This document shows, piece by piece, positions 1 to 10,710 of a DNA stretch of 64,000 bases (position 1 is its first letter; each line of letters opens with the position of its first letter). The notes below the pieces were generated by a model. It made no database searches and had not been told where the DNA came from. It saw only the letters and a list, made by a program, of their open reading frames with translations. The DNA is from Aspidapion aeneum (lineage: Eukaryota; Arthropoda; Insecta; Coleoptera; Brentidae). The stretch lies in assembly GCA_963576565.1 (NCBI GenBank), contig OY755042.1, positions 11,572,262-11,636,261 of the forward strand. Reading direction: 5' to 3'. The translations under genes were made by a program, and so were the position numbers.

Positions 1-341
1 TTTAATTGAAGGAGGCTTTGATTATTTCCTATTAATCGCTATATGATGTTAGGTATTATGATGGCCAATAATAACAAAAACATTTAAGAACCAACTTAGA
101 AGAGCCGCAAGTTAACTGTCTATTAAACTTTCTCTAGCATCGTGACTCTGGAGTACTCCAGATTTAGTCACACCAAAAGAAAATACTTACGGTATTACCT
201 CAAATTTCAATGGTATTTCCTAGTATTTCCCAAGCACTTCCCGGTATTTCCTAGTATATTTCCCAGTACTTTCCTGGTATTTCCCCTAACCTGCACACCA
301 AAAGGAAATACCGAGCCACCCCTCGGTCTATACTATAGCCA
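1..341. other. Unassigned AT-rich sequence with a short imperfect repeat
   Basis: No gene is recognised. Positions about 205-290 hold an imperfect repeat of GGTATTTCC/AGTATTTCC words. A short word (caccaaaagaaaatac / caccaaaaggaaatac) occurs at about 172 and again at about 296. The open frame across this stretch follows the repeat and is not gene-like. Confidence 0.5.
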
Positions 342-1294
342 GACTTGGGTAGTATTCGAATACGTGTTCTGAATAGCATTCAGCTGAATATCTGAATCTG
401 AATATACCCTAAAACTTTTCGTTCTATTAAAGTTAAAAATGCTACACTAATTATTACTCTTAAAGATAAAATTAATCTTGAAAGTATTATTATTATTAAA
501 TCTTTCATTAGATAGGTTTAAGTTGTGCTACGTATTTTTACGTAAAACTGCACGTTAAGCGCTCTACGTTTTGTTTCAAATTTGAGTTCAAGTTGAATGT
601 TTTTACGTTACCATAACAAGTCTACTAATAGCAGAGAATATTTCAACTACAGTAGGAATATATCTGCAAAGAATCGTTTGTACTGGAAGCGGAAATTATC
701 GTCTGGGCTTCATTTTTCGACCGGTCAATCAACCAATTCTATTCTTTGGTAACGTTAAGGTGCCCGCAGACTGCCGTAAGCTAACGTAAATACGTAAGCT
801 TCTAACGTGACCTTGACGACGGTGTGACGAAGTGCGCTTGCGTATCTGTCAAATCTCATGCTTACGTAAAAATACGTAGCACAACTTAAACTATCTATTA
901 TCGGCTGGTATTCGAATACGTTGTGTATTTTGTGTTCGGTCTTCGACTGAATACTTTTTTGGTCAGTACTCGGCAATCTGGATTTTAAACACTATCTTTG
1001 AATCTCAGTATTCGAATCCTGTATTTGAATACCGGTATTGGAATCCTGTATTCAAATCTCGGCATTCGAATCTTGTATTCTCCATATTTTTATAACTTAA
1101 GTGTATACATAAAAATCAAGTTTAAAATGCGCAGATTTTTTTTTTGTTGGAAGTTTCAAAAAGTATTCATATTTAAATGAATCCAGGTATTTAAAAACTG
1201 TGGTATTCGAATCTTGAGTATTTCAATACAATTTTGAATATGTATCAGGATTCACATTCGAATGCCGGATTTCAGTACTCGAGCCAAGTCTAAG
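342..1294. mobile_element. Inverted-repeat DNA element with ATTCGAAT minisatellite
   Basis: The ends are inverted: AGACTTGG followed by an AGTATTCGAATAC-like stretch on the left, and the complement (GTACTCGAGCCAAGTCT) on the right. Inside are many degenerate copies of a 16-18 bp word, roughly GAATCTTGTATTCGAAT, clearest at 1005-1085 and 1200-1275. There is no transposase. A second inverted-repeat element (511-895) lies inside it. The structure suggests a non-autonomous DNA transposon, possibly hAT-like from the terminal bases, but I could not identify a target duplication. Confidence 0.55.
511..895. mobile_element. MITE with TACGTA-rich terminal inverted repeats
   Basis: Positions 511-550 (gataggtttaagttgtgcta, then cgtatttttacgtaaa) are matched in inverted orientation by 861-895, about 35 bp with one small gap. 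The interior carries further ACGTA words and no ORF. Its 385-bp length and structure are typical of a miniature inverted-repeat element. It sits inside the element at 342-1294, so it inserted later. Confidence 0.65.
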
Positions 1295-1514
1295 TGTAGC
1301 TAACACTGCTAACAGGCTTGGGTTTCTAGGTTACCAATGGGTGCTGAAGGAACTTTTAGCAAACAAAGTTGACTGATCTTTTACTCTACGATTAAGCATA
1401 TTAATAAATGTTTTGACATTGTTTTATTACATATTTTTGTCAAAGTAACTACAACTTGCTCAAATACGGTGGTATAGCTGTAGTTAGTACCCTATATATT
1501 CTTCTGAAAAATAC

Positions 1515-1929
1515 TAAAAGGAAAAATAATCCCAAATAACTGGAAAGAATCCATAACCATTATTCTACACAAGAAATGTGATGAGCAGACCTAAAAAACT
1601 ATCGACCTATAACACTTCTCAATGTAATTTATAAGCTTTTTCACGAAAATATTAACAGATAGACTAAATACAAAAATTTGACGGATATGAATCAAAAGAA
1701 CAAGCAGGCTTTAGAAAAGGTTTCAGTACAGTTAACCATCTTTTAACCATGAAAATCCTAATAGAACAAGCCAACGAATACAACATTCCACCATATATTG
1801 CGTTTATAGACTTTGAAATCAAGAGACGGTAAATTAAGCTAAATCTTCAGTACCAAAACGAAAGTGTATAACCAATGTATCCTTCCGGTACTTATCTATG
1901 GATCTGATAGAAAGATAGATAGATAGAAC
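1515..1929 (+). pseudogene. RTE-like LINE reverse transcriptase fragment, internally deleted
   Basis: Translation in shifting frames gives RT fingers motifs: a NNWKESITIILHKK-like stretch near 1533-1575, then DLKNYRPITLLNVIYKLF near 1590-1645, then a segment around a degraded EQAGFRKGFSTVNHL and FIDFE. Just after FIDFE (about 1820) the sequence jumps to the C-terminal part also seen at 27340 and 59236 (TKVYNQCILPVL-like), so the catalytic FADD region is missing. It ends in a (GATA)n tract at 1905-1929, a common LINE tail type. Frameshifts and stops make it a dead copy. The RTE-like assignment is inference from motif resemblance. Confidence 0.65.
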
Positions 1930-3202
1930 TACAACTTAAAAAAAATCTATAAAAACGTAAAATTCAACAAACGTCATTTATGTTGGTAGTAACTACAATT
2001 TGTAAACAAATTTTTAAAAAGTAAAATTTAACAAACGTCATTTATGTTCCTTTATTAAAAAGAATACAACCATAAAACACGTTACACTTAAACTTGAAAA
2101 ATTGTTTTATGGTCTCGATGCATCATCAAGTGCGCGCGGAGAAGAGAATAAAAGGAATTCTCACATTTTTTTAACGGCGTCGTAATAAATTTTATCAGGT
2201 CTATAAAGTGCACCACTACAAAAGAGAACGTTGCTTTGTTGGATCGCATTAAAATTCCTTTTTCAAAAGGTAACTGTACAGTCAATAAGGTCTAACCATC
2301 GGCCGTTGAATACAAAATTACGGAATCAAAAATCAACTGAATAGTTTGCAAGTTATACATGTTACAAATACAGATAGATACATGTAGGTAAATTGGCAGA
2401 CAGACGGCTAGACCGATGGAACGACAGAAAGAAACTGTCGGTCAAAAAAAAAGTAAGGAAAGAAAATATACATATTACATAGTATAAGCCATCATTTTAA
2501 TGTGCATTGAATTACAAAAATAAAAAGTCTCTTTAATTTTTAAATATCGTTTAAAAACTAAAATAAAAAGTCTTTGTTTGAAACTCGTAGACAATCTAAA
2601 ATAAAAAGATTTATAAATACAACTTTTTTTTGTTTCAATTGCTTTTTTGAACCGTCTCTATTTAATAGGGCTGTGACCATCTAAATGTATCTTTCCAGTC
2701 AATGCTTGGATATTCAAAGACCCATTTCAAGAAAATCACCACAAAATTGGTTAGGAAGTATGGTTTGGTTGCACTGATGGATTTTTTTATTTCTTGGTGT
2801 ACATCACGCTTATTGAAGCTAATCCCATTTTGTGGTTTTCGTGGGCAACTGCTGCTGGTTGAACCAGATTTATTTAAATTATTTTTCCAAGAAAGAGCAA
2901 TAACATAAAATAATAAGAAAACAAGGCATTCTGATATACTAGCTCTGTAAAGGTAATTGAAACACCGTTCGAATATGGTGCCACTTGATCCCACGACCCG
3001 TTTACGGTTTTAATAAAAACATAAAAACAACTTTATTGGCGAGTTTGAAGATTTGAACCACAAAGGGCAAACATGTGTTTGGTGATCCTTGCATATTTCT
3101 GAAAGTGCTGGAGTCAAAATTTTAAAACACCAAACTGTATAATATGTAAACTCTGATCGTTCCACATATCCTAGTTTTAGATATACGAAGCATATGTATC
3201 AT
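1930..3202. other. Unassigned AT-rich stretch with two short tandem duplications
   Basis: A 26-bp word (starting gtaaaattcaacaaacgtca) occurs at about 1958 and again, with small changes, about 63 bp later. A second word (aaaataaaaagtct) recurs at about 2518, 2563 and 2598. A 110-codon open frame on the minus strand (2662-2994) has no motif I recognise and no gene context, so I do not call it a gene. Confidence 0.5.
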
Positions 3203-3225
3203 ACTTATCTAATCGCCTTCAATTT

Positions 3226-4182
3226 GTGTCAATAAACAATTTAAATTCAAATAAAAATAATATTCAATGTGGTGTTCCTCAAGGTTCAGTACTAGGACCA
3301 ATACTTTTTTTAATTTACATTAATGATTTACTAAATATTAAAATTTCTGGTTATTTTACAATATTTGCAGATGATACTACTATTCTTTGGAAAAATAAAA
3401 ATATAGATGTTCTCTGGAATAATATAAAAAATGATATTATTTGTATAAAAACTTGGTTTGAATCAAACCAACTATCCCTTAATTTTTCAAAAACATATGT
3501 AATTGGTTTTAAAGAAATATCTCAACAAATTATAAATATAAATAATAATAAAATTAATACTACAGATAATATAAAATTTTTAGGACTTAACATAGACGAA
3601 AATTTAAAATTTCAAAACCATATTCATAATTTAAATAAAAAATTAAGTTCGGGTTGTTATTGTGTAAAAATTATTACAAATGAATTAGGTAAATCAATAG
3701 GCAGAAATGTATACTTTTCTTTAATTGAATCAAACTTACGATATGGCATTCCTTTCTGGGGTATATGTTCAATGTATTTATTTAGATCAGTGTTTATTCT
3801 TCAAAAAAGAGCAATTAGGTATTTATGCAATGTAAATTCTAGATATCACTGCAAAGACTTGTTTATCAAAAATAATATTTTGACTCTTCCTTGTTTATAT
3901 ATTCTTGAAACAATTTGTCTTATAAATAAACATCTAAATTACTTTGAAATAAACCAAAATACTTATTCAACGAGACAAGTTAATAATCTTACATTACCTA
4001 TACCACATTCATTTTTATTTAAAAAATCCATAATTTATAACGGTATAAAATTGTATAATAATTTGCCAAACAATATAAAACTTAATAATAACTATAACAT
4101 ATTTAGAAATAAGTGCAAGGATTTTCTTATCACTAAAGCTTTTTATTCAATTAACGAATTTCTTGATCAGAGTTACAATTAA
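3226..4182 (+). CDS. LINE reverse transcriptase C-terminal half (partial)
   Basis: This 318-codon uninterrupted frame is the C-terminal part of a non-LTR retrotransposon polymerase, which copies element RNA into DNA at the target site. The thumb-side motif [13 protein letters not shown] is at residues 16-28 and the catalytic FADD at 47-50, followed by the usual LNFSKT and KFLGLNID motifs. The rest is the LINE C-terminal region ([14 protein letters not shown]..., FYSINEFL). The endonuclease and N-terminal RT motifs are absent. The annotated ATG lies inside the domain, so it is not the true start: the reading continues upstream to about 3203. No stop codon falls inside it, which suggests a fairly recent insertion. 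Clade is inferred from overall layout (Jockey/CR1 group). Confidence 0.8.
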   Translation: MSINNLNSNKNNIQCGVPQGSVLGPILFLIYINDLLNIKISGYFTIFADDTTILWKNKNIDVLWNNIKNDIICIKTWFESNQLSLNFSKTYVIGFKEISQQIININNNKINTTDNIKFLGLNIDENLKFQNHIHNLNKKLSSGCYCVKIITNELGKSIGRNVYFSLIESNLRYGIPFWGICSMYLFRSVFILQKRAIRYLCNVNSRYHCKDLFIKNNILTLPCLYILETICLINKHLNYFEINQNTYSTRQVNNLTLPIPHSFLFKKSIIYNGIKLYNNLPNNIKLNNNYNIFRNKCKDFLITKAFYSINEFLDQSYN

Positions 4183-4239
4183 GGAATAATTTTAAACTTA
4201 AAATTCTCAATTATTATAAAAAAAATAAGTAAATTAAAA

Positions 4240-4240
<1 letters not shown>

Positions 4241-4282
<42 letters not shown>

Positions 4283-4289
4283 ATATATA

Positions 4290-4334
<45 letters not shown>

Positions 4335-4367
4335 GTATATATATATATATATATATATGTGTATATG

Positions 4368-4407
<40 letters not shown>
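4241..4407. repeat. (TA)n microsatellite with TG interruptions
   Basis: About 165 bp of TA dinucleotides broken by occasional GTGTA/GTATA words. It lies between the RT stop codon and the LINE tail, so it is in the element's 3' untranslated region or expanded there after insertion. Open frames reported over it are repeat artefacts. Confidence 0.95.
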
Positions 4408-4409
<2 letters not shown>

Positions 4410-4636
4410 CAAACAACATAATTAAACCACTTATTGGATGGATTTATATATTTTATATTTTTTAAATGATTTTTTCTATTATTATTATTAGTTATGTATT
4501 TGCTTTGTCTACAAAGTTTTATACTTTATATAAGACAATAAAGCTTGATTTGATTTGATTTGATTTGATTTGATATTTTTTTTGTGGCAATAAAAACATT
4601 AACTATTATTATTATTATTATTATTATTATATCTGA

Positions 4637-5866
4637 GGGCCCGGCAGTACCTCGCCATGTTCGCGTTGCCGTACCACCTTTTCTTGAAACATTTCAGCCC
4701 ATATTTGACCTATCTAAAACTCTACTTCGGAATGAGGTACGAATATCAAACTTTGCACAGTCGTAGATCTTCATAAAGTTAAGAACCCCTCCAAGTTTCA
4801 TGGACTTAAGGTAGTAAAGGAGTTACGAAATTTCAAAAAACGTCGAAATTGCCTCTCACTGACTCACTCAATCAGGTATAGATCATCAAAATTCTACTGT
4901 ACTTCCAGACATGCTACAAAGTTGAAATCTGGCAGACTAATAGAAATTATGACCAAATCCTCTGGAAAAAATCAAAAAACCCCGAAATTCTAATTTATTC
5001 CCCTCCCCTATACATGTAGAGTAATGTAAAAGTAACATTGCCCACTTCCAGAAACGCTAGAGAGCTGAGCTTTGGCAGACTGATAGGAACTATGACAAAA
5101 CTATAGGAAAAAATTTAAAAACCCCAAAATTCTAATTTATATCCCTCCCCTATAAATGTAAAGTTATGTAAAAGTAACACTAGCCACTTTCAGAAACGCT
5201 AGAGAGCTGAGATTTTTAAGACTGAAATACACTATGATAAAACTATAGGACAAATTTAAGAAAATCAATATTTTAATTTTCTTCCCTCTCCTATAAATGT
5301 AAATATATATAAAAGTAACATTGCCCATTGCCAGAAACGCTAGAGAGCTGAGCTTTGGAAGGCTGATAGAAACTATGATAAAACCATGGGAAAATTTTAA
5401 AAACTCCAAAATTTTAATTTACTCTCCTCCCCTACGAATGTAAAGTTATGTAAAAGTAACATTACCCACTTGCAGCATTGGAAGACTGATAGGAACTATG
5501 ATAAAACAATAGGAAAAAAATTAAAAACACGAAAATTTTAATTTACTTCCCTCCCCTATTCCCTCCCCTATACATGTAAAGTTATGTAAAAGTAACATTG
5601 TCCTCTTTCAGAAACCCTAGAGAGCTGAGCTTTGGAAAGCTGATAGGAACCATGATAAAACCATGGGAAAACCCTCAAAATTTTAAGTAAGGCATTGCAA
5701 AAGTTTTGAACAATATTCCGCATATTTTATTACTTTAAAAGTACGCGAAAATGGCATTCCGTAAAAAGGATTGAGATAAAAGTAAAGCCAAGTTCTCCAA
5801 TACAAATTTCAAAATGAGAGGTTGCTTACTAGTTTGGAAATGTTTTTCTAAACTTGGCTATTACGG
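4637..5866 (+). repeat. Family B element, copy 1: about six 141-bp tandem units
   Basis: From about 4900 to 5690 the sequence repeats with a period near 141 bp. Each unit carries GAGCTGAG (5062, 5204, 5345, 5622), AAGTAACATTGCCCAC-like and TAATTTA..CCTCCCCTATA words. The left flank begins GAGGGCCCGGCAGTACCTCG. The right end (5810-5866) is a hairpin-like segment bounded by GCCAAG and CTTGGC. The same block, with the same borders, is present in reverse orientation at 29498-30893, so it is a mobile unit rather than a local satellite. No ORF with a motif is present. Confidence 0.75.
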
Positions 5867-5935
5867 CTGTAAATTACTCTTAGACACAGTGCTAAATTGA
5901 ACATAAAGAAGTTTGGCTGTAATAGCAAATTAAAT

Positions 5936-6400
5936 ACTCTGCCAATCTATGGGCACCTAAGCTCACACTAGGTGCTATAGTTATAGTGTACGTGTGAGCT
6001 AACATAACTAAAAACTGAAATATATTTTATTCAACTCTAGACTCAATTACCTTTCGTTTGATACCACACTAAAATCTACCCCCACCCTTTTTTTAAAAAC
6101 TAAAATGTATTTTGTTAAACTCCAGACTCAATTACCTTTCGTTTGATATCACACAAGCCATATTTTCACATAAACTCTAATTTATGAAATCTACCCCCAC
6201 CCTTTTATTTGGTTTGTGTTCGGTGGATTTTGTTCATTTTTAAATGGGACCATCTCGACCCAAGACCCAGCCTAGGTACCAAATTTCATTAAAATCGGCC
6301 AAGCGGTTTTTGAGTTATACGCGTTGGTCGTTACAGACAGACATACAGACATACAGACATACAGACATACAGACATACAGACATACAGACATACAGACAT

Positions 6401-6455
<55 letters not shown>

Positions 6456-6624
6456 TACAGACAGACAGACAGACAGACAGACAGACGGCGCAACAAAAAA
6501 GTTTCAAAATCGTCTGAAACGCAAAGATATATAAAAATTTTTGAAATCGGAGCAACTTTCTTTTTCTCGAAAAAATTAGGATCACCATAGCTCACACTAC
6601 TATAGTATAGTATATGTGTGAGCT
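5936..6624 (+). mobile_element. Family A hairpin-ended element, copy 1
   Basis: The left end reads ACTCTGCCAATCTATGGGCA and leads into a palindrome AGCTCACAC...GTGTGAGCT. The right end (6590-6624) carries a second palindrome with the same 9-bp stem and a different loop. Between them are two units of about 118 bp (containing ATTACCTTTCGTTTGATA and CTACCCCCACCC), then a segment ending in AAATTTCATTAAAATCGG, then a long CAGA/CATA array. No protein is encoded. Two other copies lie at 24694-25724 and 60708-61482, which defines the ends. The transposition mechanism is unknown to me. Confidence 0.75.
6333..6486. repeat. (CAGA)n / (CATACAGA)n microsatellite
   Basis: About 154 bp of CAGA repeats; the left third is CATACAGA octamers and the rest mostly pure CAGA. 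It occupies the same internal position as the CTGT arrays in A copies 2 and 3, so it is part of the element. Confidence 0.95.
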
Positions 6625-6700
6625 AAAAAACATTTCCAAGCTAGGCTTTACTTTTATCTCAATTCTTTTTACGGATTGCCATTTTCGCGTACTTGGCCTT

Positions 6701-7023
6701 TTTTTACATGAAATGTTTTGGTTATGATGATATAATCATGAAGTGTTGGTGTAATAAATCTTTTGTCCAATGATATTAGCAGTGATTGTAAAATTGCCTT
6801 GGTTCGAATCATAGCATCTTAAAAATTATGATTACCACTGTTCGCTATTGTTCACCCATTAAAAAAACGATTGGTACTAAAGTGAACAATGGTATCACTG
6901 CATAATATACTTATAGTTTAAAAGCTAAACTACCTACTTTAATTGAATAATAAAACGATGAAAAGAAGTAAATATTATTTTGTGTTAAATTTTCGTTAAG
7001 ATACCTACACTGTGGTAGTACCT
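6701..7023. other. Unassigned AT-rich sequence
   Basis: Nothing gene-like is seen. A small inverted pair (ATTGTTCAC near 6849, GTGAACAAT near 6882) could form a hairpin of no clear meaning. Confidence 0.5.
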
Positions 7024-7575
7024 TATAAAATAAATAAATAAATAAAAAGGCCTTTATTTTAACCTCGGCGTAGTTTATTAACCGAGTACACAAGATAACA
7101 AATACATTTATAAAATTGCACCAGAAAAATATTTGTGATGCCTATTTTGTATCGACACACTATCAAATTAAATATTTAATAAAAACATGTGTTTGATAAC
7201 AATAAATAAATAAACAAACAGCATAAAGAAAATAATAATAGTAATAATTATAAAATACCTAAATTCAATACTTTCGAAGCATGCAGTTTTAAAATTTATA
7301 TTTAAAAGAATGATGAAAAAAGAAAGTTGGTCGGTAGCTCGTTGAGAAGTTAAACAGATAAATAGCTGAATGATCTTTTAAATAAGGCAGTACAATGTTT
7401 AGGGATTTCGAATTTTACATTGTTTCGAGTTTGATGCTGGTGTATGTATTTTCTGGAAATGACCTTTTCATTGAGATATTCTGGTTTGCCTGTTTTAAGC
7501 ACTTTATAAAGAAAGCATATGTAATTTTAATCTATCCTGCATATTAAGCCATCCAAGCTGCTTAAGTTTATGACT
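7024..7575 (-). pseudogene. LINE C-terminal remnant with (TTTA)n tail
   Basis: Read on the minus strand, 7572 to about 7350 translates across one frameshift into a LINE C-terminal region: an LGWLNMQDRLKLHMLSL stretch, then YKVLKTGKPEYL, then a TRNNVKFEIPKH-like block and TALFKRSFSYLSV. The 3' end has AATAAAGGCC followed by TTTATTTATTTATT at 7024-7050, a tail typical of CR1/Jockey-group LINEs. The catalytic RT motifs are absent. A stop after the SL residues and another after LSV show it is dead. Confidence 0.6.
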
Positions 7576-9916
7576 TACATAATATCGATATCAAAGTCCA
7601 TAAATAAATCGTATGCATGAATTTTGGATTTTTCTGCAAAGATAATTGCGCCCGCATGTCTAAGCATGGTCCGTACACAAAGTCGCAATAATTACAATGC
7701 GAAAGCATAAGTAGGTAATTCAGTAGATGTCAACTTTTAAAAAGATTTGTTACATATGCAGAGTCTTCTTTAAGTATAATTAGACCTATCTAACATCTCT
7801 TTTTCATTTCAAGAATTTCAAGAAAGATTCTTCAGGGCACATTCTTAATAGGTAACGCAAAAGTTCAGAGTTTGTGACCCCACCCCCTCCCCCTTCGTAA
7901 CATAATTTCAAGAAAAAAATACAAAAACCTTCAATGTAACGAATGCCTCCTCCCCCTAAACTGTTACGTAATTTAAGAACGGTCCCTTTCCCTGATAACT
8001 AAATAACTAACAAAACTTTTGTTTATTCGCAATTTTTTACATGAACTATTCACTAGTTCGGCTAAAACAGTGTAGGCACTTTCGTGACGTCTAAAACAAA
8101 TAACATCTCAAGATTAGTATAATTTTCTTTCAAGCAAATGCAGATAATTTTCACATGCAACAGCCAACATAGATACAGTAAGCTTAAGAACACGAAACCT
8201 CTGAATTTTTCTTCTTTTTTTTATTCGATTTCCTTTGTTTCACAGTTAGCTGCGATATTACTATAAAATCTTTCATCTTGTTAAAACTGGGTTTAGACGG
8301 TTTCTTTGGTATTCATGTTTCCCTGTGATTTAAAAGTGTTCAAATAGCTTTGTAACAGGCGGCCAGTGTGTGACAGTGGTTCTGTTACCTCAAGTGACCA
8401 AGGCTTAAATGTTGTAAGCTACCAACTTAGGCAACAACATATAAATTATGAAAAGATTAAATGTTACTATATGTTATTAAATTTACACAATCTCGAAAGG
8501 GAATTTGACGGTTCTTGGAGGAAAAGTATGCTATAAACGTTTTTCTCAAATGTATAACTAATGTAGGATAATCATACATACCTTTTCAATTTTCTTCTTG
8601 TAGCTTCACACTTTCACTTCTTATATTTATTAGTTGAATATCGAATTTACTACTATTAAACTTTTGTATTCAAATATTTACACTTCTTAAACTTTTAGGT
8701 TTTATAAACCTTTTATATATTTGTTGTAAATATATATATTTATCAACATCTTAAACGTTGATTGAATGAGTGAAACTATTCAATCAACTGTTTAACTTAC
8801 TTAATATTACTGTTTAGGTTTGGGATATATTGTTGAAGAAAAATGCCGATTTTAGGGCAACTAATGGTTTGTATTTTGATGTTAAAAAAACCATAAAACA
8901 GATAAAAACCTTATTTAAAAACACTGGAAACAGTAATAATAATAATGAAAAGTTTTAAAATTAATAAACTCCAAAAGAAAAGACTAAAATAATTATGAAT
9001 AATAAAGATAATAGCTTATACAATGTTAAAATAATTGATATATTTCCCCAGTTGAAATAAAACCCCCCTTAAGAAGTGTGAATGAAAGCGTAACGTACCA
9101 AGCAAAGGCAAACTAAAGAGTAAAGTAAAATCCGACTTTCGAAAGTTTCAGTACCCCGCTCTCTAGACATTCTCAGTTTGCCGCTAGCTGATTGGTGTAA
9201 ATCTAAGCTTTCTTTAACGGATTTCTTCCACCACTCTTCTCTACAGACACTCTTGGTTGCCGTGGTCTGAATCTTAAGCTCTCTCGCTTGGCGAGAAAGA
9301 GAAAGACAAAGAGACAAAATACCACCGCAATTCAAAGATGCGTGGATTTAGAAATTCGGTAAAGTGTAAATCTTACAGTGTATTTCTTAAAAGTTGAAAA
9401 TAGTTTAGCTAATTTGTTTCCAGTTACAAAATATGAATTATTTTGATGTTAGTGGCTCAAAGGACATATTAGCCGAATACAACTTTTATTAAAATACAGC
9501 GAACCTGAAAATATGCCCAAAAACAAGTCGCCGAGTTGCCATAAATTTTACTTAATCTTAACCTAGTCTTGCATATAATTAATGTTTGTTGATGTCAAAA
9601 CAATATTTAATTAAAAATCTTTAAAAACTTATAAATGGCAAAAATACCATATATATTCAAATCCCGTTTTGTTACAGCTTCAAGAAAATCGAAAATTAAA
9701 AAATATTTTAAGATTTAAGTTTTACGGAATTTTACCGGTCATATAGACAAAGTTTTGACGGTCAATTGACGATTTCTAACTCTAATCCTTTCAAAAATCA
9801 ACGAGCAAACGGGGAGAGTTCTTGCGTAGATCTAGCAGATTTTTTGCTCGTTAATGCAGTTATGGCTTGTCTAGAAGAAATTATTGTGTAGTAAACTATT
9901 AAGAATACAAACATTT
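7576..9916. other. Long AT-rich stretch without recognisable features
   Basis: I find no ORF with a motif, no convincing terminal inverted repeat and no microsatellite of note. An 88-codon minus-strand frame at 9069-9335 has no recognisable domain and no neighbours, and I do not call it. Confidence 0.5.
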
Positions 9917-10158
9917 TTTGTTCCTAATCGGGCATAGAAAGATTTTATTTCTCTTGTATTTTTCCGAGGGCAGCTCGAAAGCTGTACACCCACGGGGGTC
10001 CAAGATCTAATGGACACCTATCAAATGTTGCCAGTTAACTGTTTCGTCCTTAAGGGTCTCTTCAGAACACTGCATGGTCAATGTGACACTTTTGTAAAGC
10101 TACAGAGACGGTATATGAATATCATCTTACGATGTTGGTAAGAGAAATAAATAAATAA
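9917..10158 (+). repeat. Partial second copy of the 12208-12492 inverted-repeat element
   Basis: About 230 bp match the element at 12208-12492, including GGGCATAGAAAG near the left end and the core words AAGATCTAATGGACACCTAT, GTTAACTGTTTCGTC and ACAGAGACGGTATATGAAT. It ends in GAGAAATAAATAAATAAA. The left terminal repeat is present but diverged and the right one is missing. Confidence 0.65.
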
Positions 10159-10514
10159 AGCCTGCTATACCGTTTGCTTTCACATAAGTGGTGACATCTA
10201 CAAATACAAAATAAACTACCCGAGTAAAGATAAAAGCAGGCAGATGAAACGAAAAACAGTACTCATGACCGTGACATAACACTGTTCTGCAAAAAAAAAT
10301 TCTTGAGCCCTGGCATTATTTCCGCTGATTCTTATGTAAGGCGACGCCCTGAATCTAAATATAGCTTGCGTTTTCTTCTACCACCTACCATTTTTGAGGG
10401 AGCAGCCCTTTTACCTATTTTTATTATTTTTCGATAATAATTGTAATATTATCGACATAAATTTAAATTTTTAAGTATAAAGAGAGTTATTTTAGTTTCA
10501 AACAATAATAAATA
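10159..10514. other. Unassigned sequence
   Basis: No gene, tandem array or inverted-repeat pair is seen. Confidence 0.5.
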
Positions 10515-10688
10515 CATGGGCGCACCCAGAAGGGGGCTTGCGCCCCTCCCCGAACCCCCCAAGCCTCAGATTTTTTTACATATATTCCACATATTTCATA
10601 AAAAAAACACGAAAAATAGCTTAAAATTCGACATTATGAGGCTATACAGGCGTCGGGCCCCCAAGACATATTCCTGGATGCGCCACTG
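10515..10688. mobile_element. hAT-like MITE, CAGTGGCGCACCCAGG family, copy 1
   Basis: The left end is CATGGGCGCACCCAGA and the right end the complement of CAGTGGCGCATCCAGGAATA, so it is a 174-bp inverted-repeat element with C-rich subterminal sequence. The flanks (AATAAATA and ATAAATAA) agree only with a one-base offset in low-complexity sequence, so the target duplication is uncertain. Related copies are at 46272-46375 and 55301-55482. Confidence 0.65.
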
Positions 10689-10710
10689 ATAAATAAGAAC
10701 TTTCGTACCT

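Larger units (their letters stand above)
3203..4577 (+). mobile_element. 5'-truncated LINE (Jockey/CR1 group) with TTGAT tail
   Basis: The element starts abruptly inside the RT domain (a [13 protein letters not shown] stretch just before the open frame), as expected from 5' truncation during target-primed reverse transcription. The coding part ends at 4182. A long (TA)n tract follows, then a short 3' region with AATAAA at about 4540, and a terminal run of five to six TTGAT units at 4547-4574, a tail repeat of the kind seen on many LINEs. An (ATT)n run lies just downstream. I found no clear target duplication. Confidence 0.75.
5742..6700. repeat. Inverted arms of family B sequence around A copy 1
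   Basis: Positions 5742-5812 (agtacgcgaaaatggcattc...) reappear in inverted orientation at about 6632-6697 (...gccattttcgcgtact). Family A copy 1 lies between them. The arrangement is either a foldback end of family B split by A, or two B ends brought together. It is seen directly; the order of events is inference. Confidence 0.6.

Noticed and set aside
2662..2994. 110-codon minus-strand frame
   Set aside because: No domain, no homologous copy in the window, and an overlapping frame on the other strand. It may be chance.
4179..4419. Long Ile/Tyr open frames over the TA tract
   Set aside because: They are translations of a (TA)n microsatellite; no gene.
6244..6595. Thr/Asp/Arg/Gln and Cys/Val/Ser/Leu repeat proteins on both strands
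   Set aside because: These are translations of the CAGA/CTGT microsatellite in family A; the same artefact occurs at 60753-61126.
6798..6812. TTGGTTCGAATCATAGC, like a tRNA B box
   Set aside because: No A box at the right distance and no cloverleaf could be drawn, so it is not a tRNA or a clear SINE.
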